This document shows positions 10,876 through 23,617 of a stretch of 64,000 nucleotides of DNA, one piece after another (within the stretch, counting starts at the first letter, position 1; every line of letters begins with the position of its first letter). A program made the position numbers and the translations under genes. The stretch covers positions 62,001-126,000 of the forward strand of contig JAANBB010000021.1 in NCBI GenBank assembly GCA_014621425.1, written 5' to 3'. The DNA is from Cylindrodendrum hubeiense (lineage: Eukaryota; Ascomycota; Sordariomycetes; Hypocreales; Nectriaceae). A model generated the notes under the pieces. That model searched no databases, was not told the origin of the DNA, and was given only the letters and a program-made list of their open reading frames with translations.

Positions 10876-11998
10876 GTAGATATGTTTAGCTTGTTTATGG
10901 AATTAATTTATTTTGCAAATGGTGTCACTTTCTCCTAGCCTTGTGTATTGGTGAGCTAGTTGATGTATTAGTTTAAAATGCAATCTCCATTACCTGTCTT
11001 CATATCCCGATCTATTAGATTATCTATTCTATACCTCCAACCTAAGTTATACCCAGACAAAATAAGCCAGAATATTATACGGGATGTCTGTAGTATAATT
11101 AAAATACATCTTACCTTCGTCAGAAGTTTCTATAAGCAGGATGAAACGAGCCATACTCAGCCATCTGTGTTGTATTTATCGTTGTATACTTATGATAGTA
11201 ATACATGCATTAAGAATCAGTCATCACAATATCCAATCCCGAACGCTAGTACGATCTTCATCACAAAGTTTAACCAGTATGTCACATCTAAATTAACTAC
11301 CAAAAGTAGAATATATACCTAATATACTGCGATCTTGAACGATCCGTAAATATTGAACGTGGCAAGGCAAATACACTGAGAGCAGCTTAATAGACAATAA
11401 TTTTAGGCATCACTCTGGTGTCAGACTGTATACTAAGGATAATCCGCGAAAATACAATGACCTGTAAAGTGGAAAACTCCAAGTCGAGCGCCTAAAATAT
11501 CGGCTATATCAGGCAGGCTTCAGGTGAGCTGGAGAATCTTATGCATAGGTCGATGTATCAATTTTCCAAAGTCATGAAACAGCGGAAGCAATACCAATTC
11601 TAGTATTGGATGTAAAGCAAGTACTCTACATTCGTCAAATGGTGTCTTGCCTTCAGTGTTAGCTTCCAGTTGAGTGTAGTAGCTGGGCTCTGTGCATGGT
11701 TTACAACTATGTGGGTTTAGATCTGCGCTGTGCTTAGGCTGAGAGTTGGGCTGAAGTGTTTATTCGTATTCACAAGATTTCCACACCAGTCTAAATATTA
11801 TTTTCAGCTTAGTGACCTTACCATGACACTATGCCAGCCTATGATCTAAAATGTATTTTCTGCTTTGGGGTTCTGATGCTGCAATTAACACTTTCTACGC
11901 TAAGGTTCATTATTGAGCGAGGATTATTTGGATATCCATGCAAACTCTAGGTACAGTGAAAGCTATGCATCGCTCGTCAGTATTTTGAACAAGACACC
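10876..11998. other. AT-rich intergenic stretch between convergent genes
   Basis: 1.12 kb between the ends of the Ser/Thr-rich gene (plus) and the DUF6604 gene (minus). The frame 10978-11322 has low-complexity composition and no family pattern. I see nothing else. Confidence 0.6.
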
Positions 11999-14575
11999 CT
12001 AGCCTAAAGCGAAGCCATCCGAATCTGCTGCAACATAGTGCCGCATCCCTTTCGCCACTTTGTCCAGCACTCTCTGGCTCTGTCCCGAACTGGGCGCCAA
12101 CTCCTCAGCTGCTATGGCAAATACGAAGCCCGCAATATCGACATCAGTCATGATGTGCGGGATGTGCGGCAGGCCAATATCGTCCGCGTTCGCTCGTACT
12201 TGCTCGAGCAACCCTCGCGACATTTCATGGATAGCGAAGTAATTGAATACAAGGTCTGAGGCTTCGGCATGAATGACATGGGCTATGTCGTGCACGAGCT
12301 GCGGCGCGGTGAGAGCTGGGCGTGCTGGCGCCGACTTGGCTCTGGTCTTGGTCTTTCCATCTACCGCAGCTCCAGCCTGAGACTTTGCCTCAGCAGCCTC
12401 ATCCTTCTTTGCTTGCTCCTCCTCTTTAATCTCAAACCAGCCACTCCACTCCAAGATGTTTTGCACTACTTCGGCATTCCAAACCCTACTAGTCGACGTT
12501 GCCTCCTCGCGCGCCCCCGCCCGCGCCGCACACCACTGCGATGCGGGTGCCCCAAACTTGAGCTCGCGTATGCCCGCGCGCGACGTCTGCACAGGAACCC
12601 TGTTCCCCTTTGCCTTGCGCCGTTTCGTATCCGCAAGCCAGTTGGCAGGTGATATGCCACGGCTCATGCAGTAGTTCTTGAAGTGGGCTTTGGGCGACTC
12701 TGGGGGTTCTGCACCGACAAAGAACGCCCCGGGCCCTTGTATAGCCAGGAGGCGGTCGATCTCTGGCCATTCCAGCACTTCCGCGGAGCTATTTTGCTGC
12801 TGCTGACGCACCGCTGCGTATAACTGCACGGCACACAGGACGGCGCCAGGCTTGGCGGCGCACTTCACACCAATCTCGTGAAACAGCACACGCGCGTAGT
12901 GAATCCATAGACCGCAGAAGAGTGGGTTATGCAAGAGAAAGGATGAGGGCCGCTTTGCCCTCTCACTACGACTATCGTGGCTGAGAGCTGCCCCGACTAT
13001 CGAAAATATGTCCTTGCCCTCCATTTTGACAGTCGCCATCTCGCGCAAGTTCTTGACATCCTTCTTCAAATCACTAGTGTACTCTGCCATGTTTACGCAA
13101 CCTAGCAGCTCCGTGGTTGTCTCATGGAAACGATGGAACTCGGCCAGGGGTTTTATGACGCCTGGTCCGAAGAGACGCAGCGTGTCAAGGTAGTTTTGCG
13201 CCGCGAAGCATAGCCAGACGGGCAACTCTTGCGTCTCAAGCATGGTTTTGATGCCACGCGCGAACTCATCATGCACCGGGATGCCCTTGAGTTCAAACAG
13301 CAGGGTGATGTCGGATACTACTTCCAGCAGCGCTGCCTTTTCCTGCGCCCACAGCTGACAGTTATTTGTGTTCTCTTGATGCGCTATCTTCGCGTCGTAC
13401 CACCCGAACTTGCCATTGTAGGAAGACATCGCTTGTGGGTTATGAGGCACGGCCGCCCGAATCGCTGTGAGCAAGCTGGCAACATTGCACATAAATGTAA
13501 CACCCATATCGTAACATGCGAAGTTCATGTCGTCGGTGACTCGCTCCTTCTGAGAGGGATCGAGACCCAAGGAATTGCAGGCGGCGGTGAAGAACTGCGG
13601 CAGCATCACCGACACGCCGTCGTATTTTTTCAGCAGCGGCGCCATCTCCTCCTCCATGCTGCGTGCGAGCTCGGTGGCTAAGTTGGCACCCACCGCAGCA
13701 GCGGCCAAGTCGATCTTCCCGCTGCGATATTCGTTCCACAAGTTACCGACCTCCTCGCGAAGATTGATGAGATCCTTGAGCAGGGCTGCAAAGGCGAATA
13801 CGCACTCAACCCCCGAATCGTCATATTTAACTGTGTACTCGAGGTCAATCGACGAGGACGAAGCAAGTGGCACCGCATCGGGCGCATTTAAAAAGTCATC
13901 CGATGGCTCGAAAACTTGTAACACGTCAAAGAAATTGAAGTCCTGGGACTTGGTTGTCTTCGATGAATCATCACGGACGGCATTCGCAGCGTTTTTCATA
14001 GACGCCATATTGAACGCACCGCCACTGCTGCCCTCAACATTGGGCAAGACATGGAGGACCTTCTCCAGCACGTTGACAAAATGTGCATGTGTCGCGTTCG
14101 CCTGCAAGTTGAGATGCCCCTTGATATCGCCGAGACTCGTGGAGAAGGCCTTGCGTACACTGATCGCCCGCCCCAGGGCTGTGCTAAAGAACAAAGGAAT
14201 CCCGGCACCATGGTCCATTTCCGACGGACTCGTTGTCAATTTATCGGCAATGAACTCAGCCAATGGCACAAAGTCTCGAATGGCAAGCACATGCTTTGGC
14301 TTCGGCGATAGATCAGGCGCGTCATTTTTGTTTATGTTCGACGGGTTGACATCATGCTGCTGATTCTGCTGCTGCTTCGCCTCCTTGCGCGCTTTGCCCT
14401 TTAGGCGACGGGCTGGGGGGGCATTGCTCTTGTTCACCGGCACACTTGCGGGAGGTGGTACAAATATGGGGGCTGTGTATCCATGCTGCTTGGCGGTCAC
14501 GGCAAGCCACGAAGCGACGACATCAGTGTCGCGCTTGTATTTATGGTAAGTTGAGAGGAAGCCGGGAGGTGGCAT
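11999..14575 (-). CDS. DUF6604-type fungal protein
   Basis: The start is placed at the Met at 14575 (MPPPGFLSTYHKYKRDTDVV) because the DUF6604 pattern begins there. The longer frame from 14665 adds 30 residues of Ser/Leu-rich sequence with no family match. The protein has 858 residues and no intron. The N-terminal block with TYHKYKRDTD...ASWLA is the DUF6604 signature. A basic Lys/Arg/Gln-rich linker follows (about residues 50-75), and the rest looks mostly helical and soluble. The C terminus has LVHDIAHVIHAEASDLVFNYF. Related fungal proteins sometimes carry ankyrin repeats; none is visible here. The role is unknown. G+C is higher here than in the flanking intergenic DNA. Confidence 0.8.
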   Translation of the reverse strand: MPPPGFLSTYHKYKRDTDVVASWLAVTAKQHGYTAPIFVPPPASVPVNKSNAPPARRLKGKARKEAKQQQNQQHDVNPSNINKNDAPDLSPKPKHVLAIRDFVPLAEFIADKLTTSPSEMDHGAGIPLFFSTALGRAISVRKAFSTSLGDIKGHLNLQANATHAHFVNVLEKVLHVLPNVEGSSGGAFNMASMKNAANAVRDDSSKTTKSQDFNFFDVLQVFEPSDDFLNAPDAVPLASSSSIDLEYTVKYDDSGVECVFAFAALLKDLINLREEVGNLWNEYRSGKIDLAAAAVGANLATELARSMEEEMAPLLKKYDGVSVMLPQFFTAACNSLGLDPSQKERVTDDMNFACYDMGVTFMCNVASLLTAIRAAVPHNPQAMSSYNGKFGWYDAKIAHQENTNNCQLWAQEKAALLEVVSDITLLFELKGIPVHDEFARGIKTMLETQELPVWLCFAAQNYLDTLRLFGPGVIKPLAEFHRFHETTTELLGCVNMAEYTSDLKKDVKNLREMATVKMEGKDIFSIVGAALSHDSRSERAKRPSSFLLHNPLFCGLWIHYARVLFHEIGVKCAAKPGAVLCAVQLYAAVRQQQQNSSAEVLEWPEIDRLLAIQGPGAFFVGAEPPESPKAHFKNYCMSRGISPANWLADTKRRKAKGNRVPVQTSRAGIRELKFGAPASQWCAARAGAREEATSTSRVWNAEVVQNILEWSGWFEIKEEEQAKKDEAAEAKSQAGAAVDGKTKTRAKSAPARPALTAPQLVHDIAHVIHAEASDLVFNYFAIHEMSRGLLEQVRANADDIGLPHIPHIMTDVDIAGFVFAIAAEELAPSSGQSQRVLDKVAKGMRHYVAADSDGFALG

Positions 14576-15503
14576 GTTAGGGTGCGAGCAGCAGTGTGGC
14601 TGTAAGATAAATCTCAGAAAAGGATAAGAAGAATAAAATGGGCAAGTGGACAACAGGCTAGACATGGGCGGTAGAGCATGGCAGAAGGTCTGACCCCAGT
14701 CAATCGAGTTCCGAGCTACGGAGTAGATCCCGCCACCACCGTTCGTCTTAGTGGATAGTTGGGGTATTGCTTTTTCCTCCTGATGTCAGAAGAAACTGCT
14801 CTTCCCAGGAACTACTTATGCGGTGCTTGGCCCTTGCTAATTGCCTTCCGCATGAAGTGTGCATCCAGACGCCGCATGTGACAAACTTGGTCGTTGGGTT
14901 TGGCATCATAAATCAACCTTTGTTCAACCCCTATTAGTACAGATAAAACGTTGTCATGCCCAAGTTCCTATATTCTCATATTTATCACATTATTGGGGCA
15001 TCTAAAGACTACTTAAGGCGTTCTTTTGAGACTGGATTCTAACATTCCCGCGTCACAGCCACAGTCAGCTGAATTAAGAACTTCCAGTATTGGGTCTTTG
15101 GATCCGAACCTCTAAAGGCCGCTATCACATTCAATAACGAAGATCTAGGATAAAAGCCCTTGATTTGTAGTTAACTATATAATGGCCAGTCTTTTATGAA
15201 CGATGATTACGGCTGCCGCGGGAGGCGACGGGCGGCGAGAATCGGGGCCGTAACCAGACAGTCGGGCCTGCTATCTCAGATACTAGAAAGAAGAAAAAGG
15301 CCAGGCCCTAAGGAGGGGCAACAGAAAACGATTCAAATGCGATAGCCACTCTCATTATCATCTCAAAGCCGACCTTAGACCATTAGCAAATAGCGAGAAA
15401 CAAAGAGCTTCTATGATAGATCCTCATCACTACATGTGACAGGGGACAACACGTGTCGATAAGTAGACCGACACCGAGGCACCAACTCGTGCCTTCTATT
15501 CCC
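14576..15503. other. Promoter of the DUF6604 gene and 3' region of the aldehyde dehydrogenase
   Basis: 0.93 kb without a supportable gene. It contains a TATATAATGG word at 15176-15185, but on the strand opposite to the neighbouring genes. Confidence 0.55.
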
Positions 15504-17155
15504 TTAAACAGGCGGCAATCCCATATTAACCGCAACAGATTTGTTCTGGGTGTAGTTGGCAAGGGCGGCTTCGCCCAGCTCTCGGCCGATACCAGACTGT
15601 TTGTATCCTCCGAACGGTATGGCATGGTGCAACATGTTATAGCCTGTCCCTGTGTCAATATAATGAGTGATCAAGGGGTTGAGGGAAGATTCTTACAGTT
15701 GACCCAAACGGTCCCGGCTTTGAGGGCATTGCTGACTCGGATAGATGTGTTGAGGTCCTTAGTGTGGATAGCGGCTGCCAGGCCGTATTGGGTATCGTTG
15801 GCCAAAGAAACAACCTCCTCTTCGGTGGAGAACTTTGAGACTGAGGCCACAGGGCCGAAGATCTCCTCTTGCATGATCTTCATATCTGGGCGAACATTGC
15901 TAAAGAGGGTTGGCTGAATGAAGTAGCCTTTATCTCCATGACGCCCTCCGCCTGTTTCAACCGTAGCACCCTCTTCCTTCCCGGACTGGATAAAGGACAT
16001 GACGCGGTCGTACTGTAGCTGACTGACTTGGGGACCCTGGAAGGTCTCGTCGTTGAAAGGGTCACCGACTTTGTTCTCGCGTGTCCTCTTCCTAAAAGCA
16101 ACCAAAAACTTATCGTAGATGCCCTCTTGAACGTAGATTCGAGAGCCTGCAGAACAGACCTGGCCTTGATTATAGTAGATACCGAAGTTGGTCCATGAAA
16201 TGGCCTCTTCGATATCGGCGTCGTTGAAGATAATATTGGGAGACTTGCCGCCAAGCTCCAGGGTAATCTTCTTGAGATTAGAAGCGGCAGCAGCCTTCAT
16301 AATTTGTCGGCCAACAACGGTAGATCCAGTAAAGGTGATCTTATCCACATCCATATGGGAGGAAAGGGCAGCGCCAGCAGTCTTGCCGAAGCCAGAGACT
16401 AGGTTGAAGACGCCAGGGGGGAATTCAGCCTGCTCGATGAACTGTGTGAGAACAAGACCAGAAAGCGGGGTCTGTTCAGCGGTCTTCATGATGACAGTAT
16501 TGCCAGTAGCAAGAGCAGGACCAATCTTCCATGCGAACATGAGAAGCGGGAAGTTCCAGGGTATGATCTGAGCACAAACACCGATCTAACGAGGTTATCA
16601 GTATTGAGTCAGAGCGGCCAGGAGACTCGGGTTAACATACAGCTTCGGATCGAGTATAGTGGAACATATCGGGAGAAATGTCAATCGTCTTCCCCTCAAT
16701 CTTGTCGGCCCACCCAGCATAGTACCGAAGACAGGCAACAACAGCGGCGACGTCACCACGGGAGTTGCTAATAGACTTCCCGCTGTCCAAGGACTCTACG
16801 GAAGCTAGAAACTCCGCATTCTTCTCACAGATGTCGGCAAGTTTGAATAGGAGGCTGCCTCGCTGCTGAGGAGTATAGAGCTTCCAGGTGGTTTCAAAAG
16901 CCTTTCGGGCCGCAGATACCGCAAGATCAACATCTTTTTCATTCCCCTCACAAACAGAGGTAATGACTTTACCGGTCGAAGGGTTAATGGTGTCAAATTT
17001 CTTCTTGTCAACACCTTCAACCCATTTTCCATTGATAAACCTAATGGTGTTAACTGAGAGGGCATGTACTCGATGGTGCTCGGGTTGACTTACAGTCCAA
17101 TGGGCTGAGGGTAGGGGCCGGTAACCGGAGTCGTAAGCTGAACGGTCAAAGTCAT
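15504..17155 (-). CDS. Aldehyde dehydrogenase (NAD(P)+), four exons
   Basis: Exons 17094-17155, 16641-17040, 15697-16585 and 15504-15643, with introns of 53, 55 and 53 nt, join in phase to 496 residues. The protein oxidises aldehydes to acids. Catalytic residues are E264 in LELGGKSP and C298 in [17 protein letters not shown] and [13 protein letters not shown] form the cofactor-binding region, and the C terminus has [17 protein letters not shown]. Length and spacing match cytosolic ALDH1/2-like enzymes of fungi (aldA type). No targeting peptide is obvious ([11 protein letters not shown] start). It lies downstream of the Dal5-like permease on the same strand, and could oxidise an aldehyde made from a compound that the permease imports. 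That pathway link is inference. Confidence 0.92.
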
Positions 17156-18770
17156 CGCGTTATGTTGGCTTTGGTACGTTGCGTAAGGGTTTGGGTTATC
17201 TGAAGCTGAGTAGAAGGCTTGTGGTAGAAAGAAGGTTCAGTCTGAGGTGAATCTGTATGAAAATGAAATCAAATTTTCTGCGGCGAACTCGGGTCCTTTT
17301 ATGGTTCAAATTCCATGCCACGAGCCTTTACATGCTTCGTTGCCGAAGGCCAGCGAACCCATTATGGATGCTAGAGGCACTAACTACAGCCCAGTTTGTA
17401 CAATACAAAAGGCATGAATTTGTCTACTAGCGAGCTAAGAGACGTACCGACGGAAGGGCACGTAATTGCTCCGATATTACGCAGCATGCGCGGTTGCGGA
17501 CGAGGAGATGTATGTAATTGCTCCGACATTGTGCGTCGCAGCGAAGTACATGGCCGGCAGAGGTGCGGAGCCGTGATGCTAGTGAGCTCTCCAGAACTAG
17601 ATGCTGACGATGGAACCGTTTCGCCGCACCAAGGTCGTAAAGGGGGGTACTAGCACCTGTCGATTTCCTGGTGAAGAGCTGGGTTAAGGCGTAGGACGGG
17701 CCAAAGGGGCTTGGGGAAGTCGTGAGAGTAGTCATTTTTGCTAAATTTGGACATGGTGTAGTGACACCACCAAACTCCGTCGTCCGAATCAGTTCGCCCT
17801 GAAGCTCTGGCTAAAAATTCACATATGATCCAGATGTCCCCCATATGCTTAGCACTTAATCGTTCCTATTCTATTCTACAAGTTTCATGGCCGCCCGATT
17901 CCTCGATACCGAAACTGTGGACTCCCGCAGATGATTAACCACAGCTCAACGTCGATAGTTTCAATTGCCGTGTGTCGACTGGATCGTGATGAATTTACCC
18001 CGCACTCAAAGACTTGGCATCTGCGGCTCGCATCCAACTTACTTCGGATGGTTTGCGGCTCCGCGTATCTTGTCACAGGCACAGTCCGCTCTCGAGTATG
18101 AAATTGGTGCTGGTGCTGACAAATTCAGTCACCTGCCTCCCCCAGGCGGATGCCGACTTCCAAGTTTGATTTCAAGAAGGTCAGAAGACGTCAGGGCTTA
18201 CAAATTTAGCTGGCCATTTTGAGAATCATAGATCCGCTCTTGTTGAGCTTTATTGGTACGGGTGAAAGGATGACATGGTTATTGACCAACTTCTTGGGCC
18301 TGAGCGGATCCGATCTCACTTGCTTAAGCCGCAAGGAATGCAATACCCCACATGTAAGATTAGTTGCTAGAATATTGGCACAATCCCTTTTGAGAAATCC
18401 GACCCATGATCTACATTGGAACTGTAGATCAAATACGGACACATTGGGTGCAGGTCGCTCTGGGTTTGACGCCGAGGGCCTGGGCACCTTTTCACGAATA
18501 CAATACGTGACCCGGGGTCGTTGTTGTCAAGGAAAAGGGAAAAGTCAGCACATTTGAAGTAGCATGTATAAGCTGGTGTGAATTAATCTCAATACATACT
18601 ATGGACATTCAAGTGAGACAATGCTCCCAGCGAGATGGTGACTCTGAATTTGACAAGTCCGCTATAGCATAAATACATCGGTAATACAGGGTCAAACCTC
18701 CCTAATATAACCGATCCACTCCGATCCTTCCTAATTGGACAGGCTACAGACGGTTCAGAAAGTCTTGTAC
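17156..18770. other. ALDH promoter and 3' region of the Dal5-like permease gene
   Basis: 1.6 kb. Short frames here lack family patterns or splice partners. A diverged direct repeat (GTAATTGCTCCGA-A/C-ATT) lies at about 17462 and 17513, 51-52 bp apart. Nothing else is seen. Confidence 0.5.
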
Positions 18771-20330
18771 TTAAAGATGGTACTTGAAGTCTAGCTCCCA
18801 GTCACCAGTCTTAACTTTCCTGTTGTCCGCAATCTCCCCATTTTCAATCCTCCTCTTCTGTTCATTACACCGGCGAATATAAAACCACTTTATAACAACC
18901 AGCAATTGAGCTAGTCCAAGAGCCCCAACAGAAAAGCTATTTCCCAAGACATAGGGATCAGTTCTATAAATCTGGCCTGCGACGATTCCAGCAGTGTTGC
19001 CGATGCTCAGCTGAACGCCGATGGCTGTGGCACGTCTGTAGTGAGGAGCAACGTTGACATTAAGCCAAGTCAGATTAAGCCCAGGACCGTTGTACACGGA
19101 AACAGCGCAAAGGAATGTGCCGAAGAACTTGACTCCATTGCTGGTTGGGCAGAGCATCAAAATATAGCCGAGGATTCCGGGAATGTTGGTGAGGATAACG
19201 AAGGGGCCACGGATGCATAAACGATCGGAAATGTAGGCGACGGATAGGAAGCATAATCCACCGAAAATGTAGACGGGTATGCTCAGATACTGAGCCTCGA
19301 TCTTGGAATAGCCCATGCTGACGATGATGGAGGGAAGAAAAGTGCTGAATCCATAGAGGAGAATGTCCTGGCAAAATTGAATGAGGCCGCTAAATCGATA
19401 AGGTTAGTAACAAGAAACATGGATATTCATGTGGAATTGGCTTAGAGGCGCAATAACTGACCTGAGATAAAGCTTCGGGTCCTTCAACGCAATCCTGACT
19501 TCCTCCCAGCTGAACTCGTCGCTGCCCATGTACTGGGCTCGTTGTGCTGCACGTATTTTCATCATGTGTTTCTCTTCTTCGTTGAGAAAATAGGCATTCG
19601 AGGGGTCATTTGGCAGTCCGAACCAGATGATGGGCGCAATGAGGATGCTGAATATTCCTTCAATGATGTAGACCCATCGCCATCCTTCGTAACCAGCGAT
19701 GCCGTCCATTTTGAGCAGCGCATATGCAAGTAAACCACCGAAAGCGCCTGCAATCGCTGTGCAGACAAACAAGTAAGACACTCGCTTAGCCTGTTCTTCT
19801 CGCTTGTACACCATGGTTAAGTAGAGGTTAAGCGCAGGGAACAAGCCGGCTTCGCAGGCGCCAAGTACCAGGCGGGCAGCGTAAAGGCCTCCAATGCTGG
19901 TAATAAATCCCGAGAAAACGGTCGCTATCGACCAAACGACGCACAAGCTGGTAAGCAGGATTCGCGGTGTCATCCACTTCATCATGATTGTCCACGGGGG
20001 CTCAAAAGCGACGTATGTGGCATAGAAAATGGACACAGCCGTTGAGAACTCTTGCGGTGAGGCGCCGATGTCCTCGGGCATACCGGCAACCTTGACATTT
20101 CCGATATTGGTGCGGTCGAGGAAACAAGTGAGATAGACGAGCATAATGATTGGGACGAAGAATAAGTCGAGCTTCAGTAGCAGCTTTTTTTCCGCGGCGG
20201 GGTCGAGAGATTCGGTTGATGTCGTTCGGACTTCGTTGGAGTCAACTCGATCGATGTCTTTTCCAAACTCCATTTGAGTCTTGTCCTGGAAAGCGCCAGG
20301 GGCATCGATGGCGGTTGAGATGGACGCCAT
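18771..20330 (-). CDS. MFS permease, Dal5/Tna1-like anion:cation symporter type
   Basis: Exons 19462-20330 and 18771-19389 (72-nt intron, GTCAGT donor, TTTAG acceptor) give 495 residues. The start MASISTAIDAPG at 20330 has a good context (GTCGCCATGG); an in-frame Met at 20411 would add 27 residues. Residues after LLLKLDLFFVPIIMLVY show the family signature CFLDRTNIGNVKVAG. GACEAGLFPALNLYLTMVY and RVSYLFVCTAIAGAFGGLL mark TM4-TM5. Twelve membrane segments are expected. The family imports organic anions such as allantoate, nicotinate, pantothenate or biotin with protons. Its neighbours (ALDH, oxoprolinase, Zn2Cys6 factor) suggest uptake of a nitrogen- or carbon-source compound. The substrate is not known. 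Confidence 0.9.
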
Positions 20331-21145
20331 GGCGACAAAGGTTGGTGTGGGGATCTCGGATATATCCCAGTCTGCAGTAAGATTGTTTATTACCCTCGAA
20401 GTTGGGACCAATTGTTACTGAGAGTGCTGAAAGTGCTGAGTGTTTGGGGTCAAGGCTTTGGAGATTGGGTAGTGCGAAAGACGACACTTTTATCTTCAGC
20501 GATCGTCTGTAGGCCCCGACAACAAAACCCGTCCCTGGCTTCATCCCACGAGACAATCATTCTACAAGTGGCCGATTAGCCATCATCTAACGTCTCACGC
20601 TTGCCAAAACAAAGTTTGGTGTATGCGGGGTAGGATCGGAGTTCATCACCGACCCCTACCTCGCTGCGGCATTCTCCGCTCTTGGTGACTTGGGTGATAA
20701 TCATCATGATAGATAGCGGAGACCCACACGTCCAGATCGGACCCCTTCCCCTAGCTGCCATGGTTCAGGGATGTATCACTGTATCAGGCTATCATCACCG
20801 ACTGTTATTGGCCCAGCTGACGGTTCTGCCTTGCGGCAGGATCATCCCAGCCAAGGCATTCGCTATCTTTCGTCGCACCCATGCTACGATATGGCGCCCC
20901 CGCCTCAGCTCCATCGCTATTGACCAACTCCCTGAACATGGCGTGGATTGTATCAGCGTCATTTGGCCCTAGTGACAGCCGCTGAAACTAGAACAAAAGA
21001 ACGTAAGGTCTTGGAGAGCACAGGCATGGAATACTGAACTGTTATTCTGAACACGCTAAGGCCCCGTGCTTATTAGGCAGCCACGGGCAATAATCTATAG
21101 AGTGAAAGAGAAGGGAAAAAGCATGGTACATGAATCCATGAACGA
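20331..21145. other. Permease promoter and 3' region of the Zn2Cys6 gene
   Basis: 0.8 kb. The 96-codon frame at 20682-20972 has no recognisable content. No RNA gene or repeat is visible. Confidence 0.55.
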
Positions 21146-23617
21146 TTAAATTTCCCTCCCCTCGCCTAGCGCACCCATCCCTGCTGTTGAAGTCCACTGC
21201 GTCAAATCGAAATCCACATCCATGGCAGGGTCGGCGAACCCTTCCTCCCAAAGCCCAATGTCGATTCCAGGGCTCGTATTCTCATCATAAAACGGTTCAC
21301 CAAGAGAGCTGTTGTCTACCACAGGGAAAGTGAGTCTCTCCCCGTTCCCGTTACTCAACGTGTATCCGAGGGGCATCACGTTGCCTTGGTTATTGCCGAT
21401 ACTCACTGGAAGCATGGTTGCAAGCGAGGGGCTGGCGTTGGCGTTCATTGATAAGTTTGTTGATAAATTGGTTGAGAAATGGCGAAGGGGGTCTGCGTGT
21501 ACGACGACACCCGGCATCGCCGTCGAGCGCAAGTTGGAGAGCAGCTCGTAGCGGGCTCCCATGTGAGTATTACCACGCTCGCCCATACCGCGAAGCAAGT
21601 CTAGCCCCGCGTTCATCGCTACTGTATTGGCCGCATTTGCTGGGAACGCAACGCAGACCATGACGAGGACAATGGTTGCTGAGAATATGTGCTCTCCATC
21701 CATGTAGCCGTAGGTCGCTGCGAAAGTCTCAATCAAGTATTCATGAATGGTATGGTGATTAACTTACCGACAAGATCGCGTTGCGCAGCAATTATCATCA
21801 TGTTAATCGTGTCTTGCGCCGCTCCAATGCACATATCAATTACCCTCACCGTCGTTTGAGACAGGCCTTCTCTCCAATCCCACTCCTTCTCTCCGGGGTC
21901 TCTACTGTCTCGGATCCGCTGCAGCCGCTTCTGAACAACATGGAACAGCAGCGGTCGGGCTGTCATATTTATGCACTGGTAGTAATGCGCAAATGTGCTG
22001 ACACTCTCACGGCTTATACTTAATCGCACAGGGTCAAAACGGAGCTCGTCGGGAAGGTCTCGATTCCATTTTGAGAGATTGAGGATGATGCCCTGGACAG
22101 ATGCCATCAGGCGCTGTCCAGACTTGGGCGTTGCCTTACTGGCTTTGCGATATATGGTCATGTGGATTTCACCAAGGATGCGGGATAGCTGGGTGTAGTG
22201 GCGTAGAACTATGGCAGGGCAATACTCGGGGTCTCCCGGGAGCCGCGATGGCAGGTCCACGCCGATGTCTTCGTCCTGGATGGTGATGGGGTTGCCAGAC
22301 TTTATTGACAGGATGCGATCAAGGCTGTAAACAGACCACCAAACTCGGCGACGATGTTCTCGAGCAGCGCTGTCCATTGCAGGCGCAAAGCCTTGGCCTT
22401 GAGAAAGGCCTGTAGATGTATTGAAGCCGACCTCTTGATGAAGGCCGAGCGAGGTAGCCATGCGAAGCGCCATTCCGATATACAGAAATGCAGCATCGCG
22501 ACGGTTCATATTCTGCATGAAATACCCCGCGAGTGCCAGCGTTTCCACACACAAGACCGAGCCCTCTTCGTGAGCATCGGGGAGCAAATTCAGAGAGCTC
22601 GTAAAGTACCCAAAGCCCGGAGGCCCACGAAAGTCGACCCATTGGTTTACCGAATACAACTGGCCGAATGCGAGAATCAGTAGGACTTTTGCATATAAGA
22701 GACAGCCATCCTTGTCTTCCGGGTCCGGGAGTCCACAGTACGCCTGAAGCAGTTGCTGATCAAACGTCTCCTTGGGGTCGGTGAAGGCGAAAATGGTACC
22801 GATGTAGGTGTACTGGGCCGCGAAGAGTCGTCGAGCAATATCCAGAGGTGGCAGCCGCACATTCATACCAAAGACTCCTCGTCGAGACGACAGGGCACCC
22901 GGTTCGTAGAAATTGGGATTGGCATCGAGACTTCCATCATCATCATGGAGACCGGAAAGTTTGCTTACGCTGCGGAGGAAGTTGTCGGAAGATGCTGGCC
23001 CCTTGAAGCCTTGCAACTCCCGTTAGATCGGTACGCACCAGATTTCGGAATGGCAGTGTTAGACTCACTTGTTGAGGGTTTATCCACACTAAGTTGTGTA
23101 AAGGGCTCCAGCAGGGGATGTTCATCTTCGAAGTCTTCTTCGTCGTCCTCAAAGGTAGTTCGTCCTTTGCCTGCTCCAGGTGACTCTCGGGGCTGCGAGG
23201 AGGCCGCTGAATGATTGCGTGTTAATAAGATTCAGTAAAATGGTAGACGGATATTGAAATAAAAACGGAGAACATACCGTCGTGTGCTTTGGCTTTCCTT
23301 TCGAGTTCTCTCAGGTAGCTGGGCTGTTAATGTTGTGCTGGCTGTAGGGTAGGCTATCTGAACTCACGACTCATTGACTAAAATCTTCCTTGCTTCCTCA
23401 TAGGAACAGCTCATTCCACCATCGCGGCATCTAGAACAACTGGGTCTCTCTTTGGAGCAGTACGAGCGACGTTGGCGGCAATGCACACATCTGGCCGGGG
23501 GTGTGGGCGTGAGTTCTCGGATTCACGCAGGAGAGGAAGCAATCAACCAACTCACGCGACAGGTCTTGATGTGTTGCAGTCACCGGCCTGAGAGGAGGGC
23601 GTTGCCCGAGTTGCCAT
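21146..23617 (-). CDS. Zn(II)2Cys6 transcription factor, six exons
   Basis: Exons 23556-23617, 23368-23490, 23278-23318, 23069-23206, 21768-23009 and 21146-21717 join in phase to 725 residues. Introns are 65, 49, 71, 59 and 50 nt. The start is MATRATPSSQ. The zinc cluster C22-X2-C25-X6-C32-X6-C39-X2-C42-X6-C49 is complete but split after A21 by the first intron. A short coiled segment (YLRELERKAKAHD) and an acidic stretch (EDDEEDFEDEHP) follow. The middle holds the fungal_trans domain, with AGYFMQNMNRRDAAFLYIGM, MATSLGLHQEVGF and RRRVWWSVYSLDRILSIKSG. The C terminus has NLSTNLSMN-type low complexity. It is a nuclear regulator. Being divergent from the 5-oxoprolinase gene, it is a good candidate to control that gene and perhaps the permease. 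Confidence 0.92.

Noticed and set aside
10978..11322. 114-codon frame in AT-rich DNA
   Set aside because: Low-complexity Ser/Thr/Ile/Tyr composition expected by chance in this base composition.
13575..14363. 262-codon plus-strand frame
   Set aside because: It lies antisense within the DUF6604 gene, whose minus-strand frame is longer and carries the family pattern.
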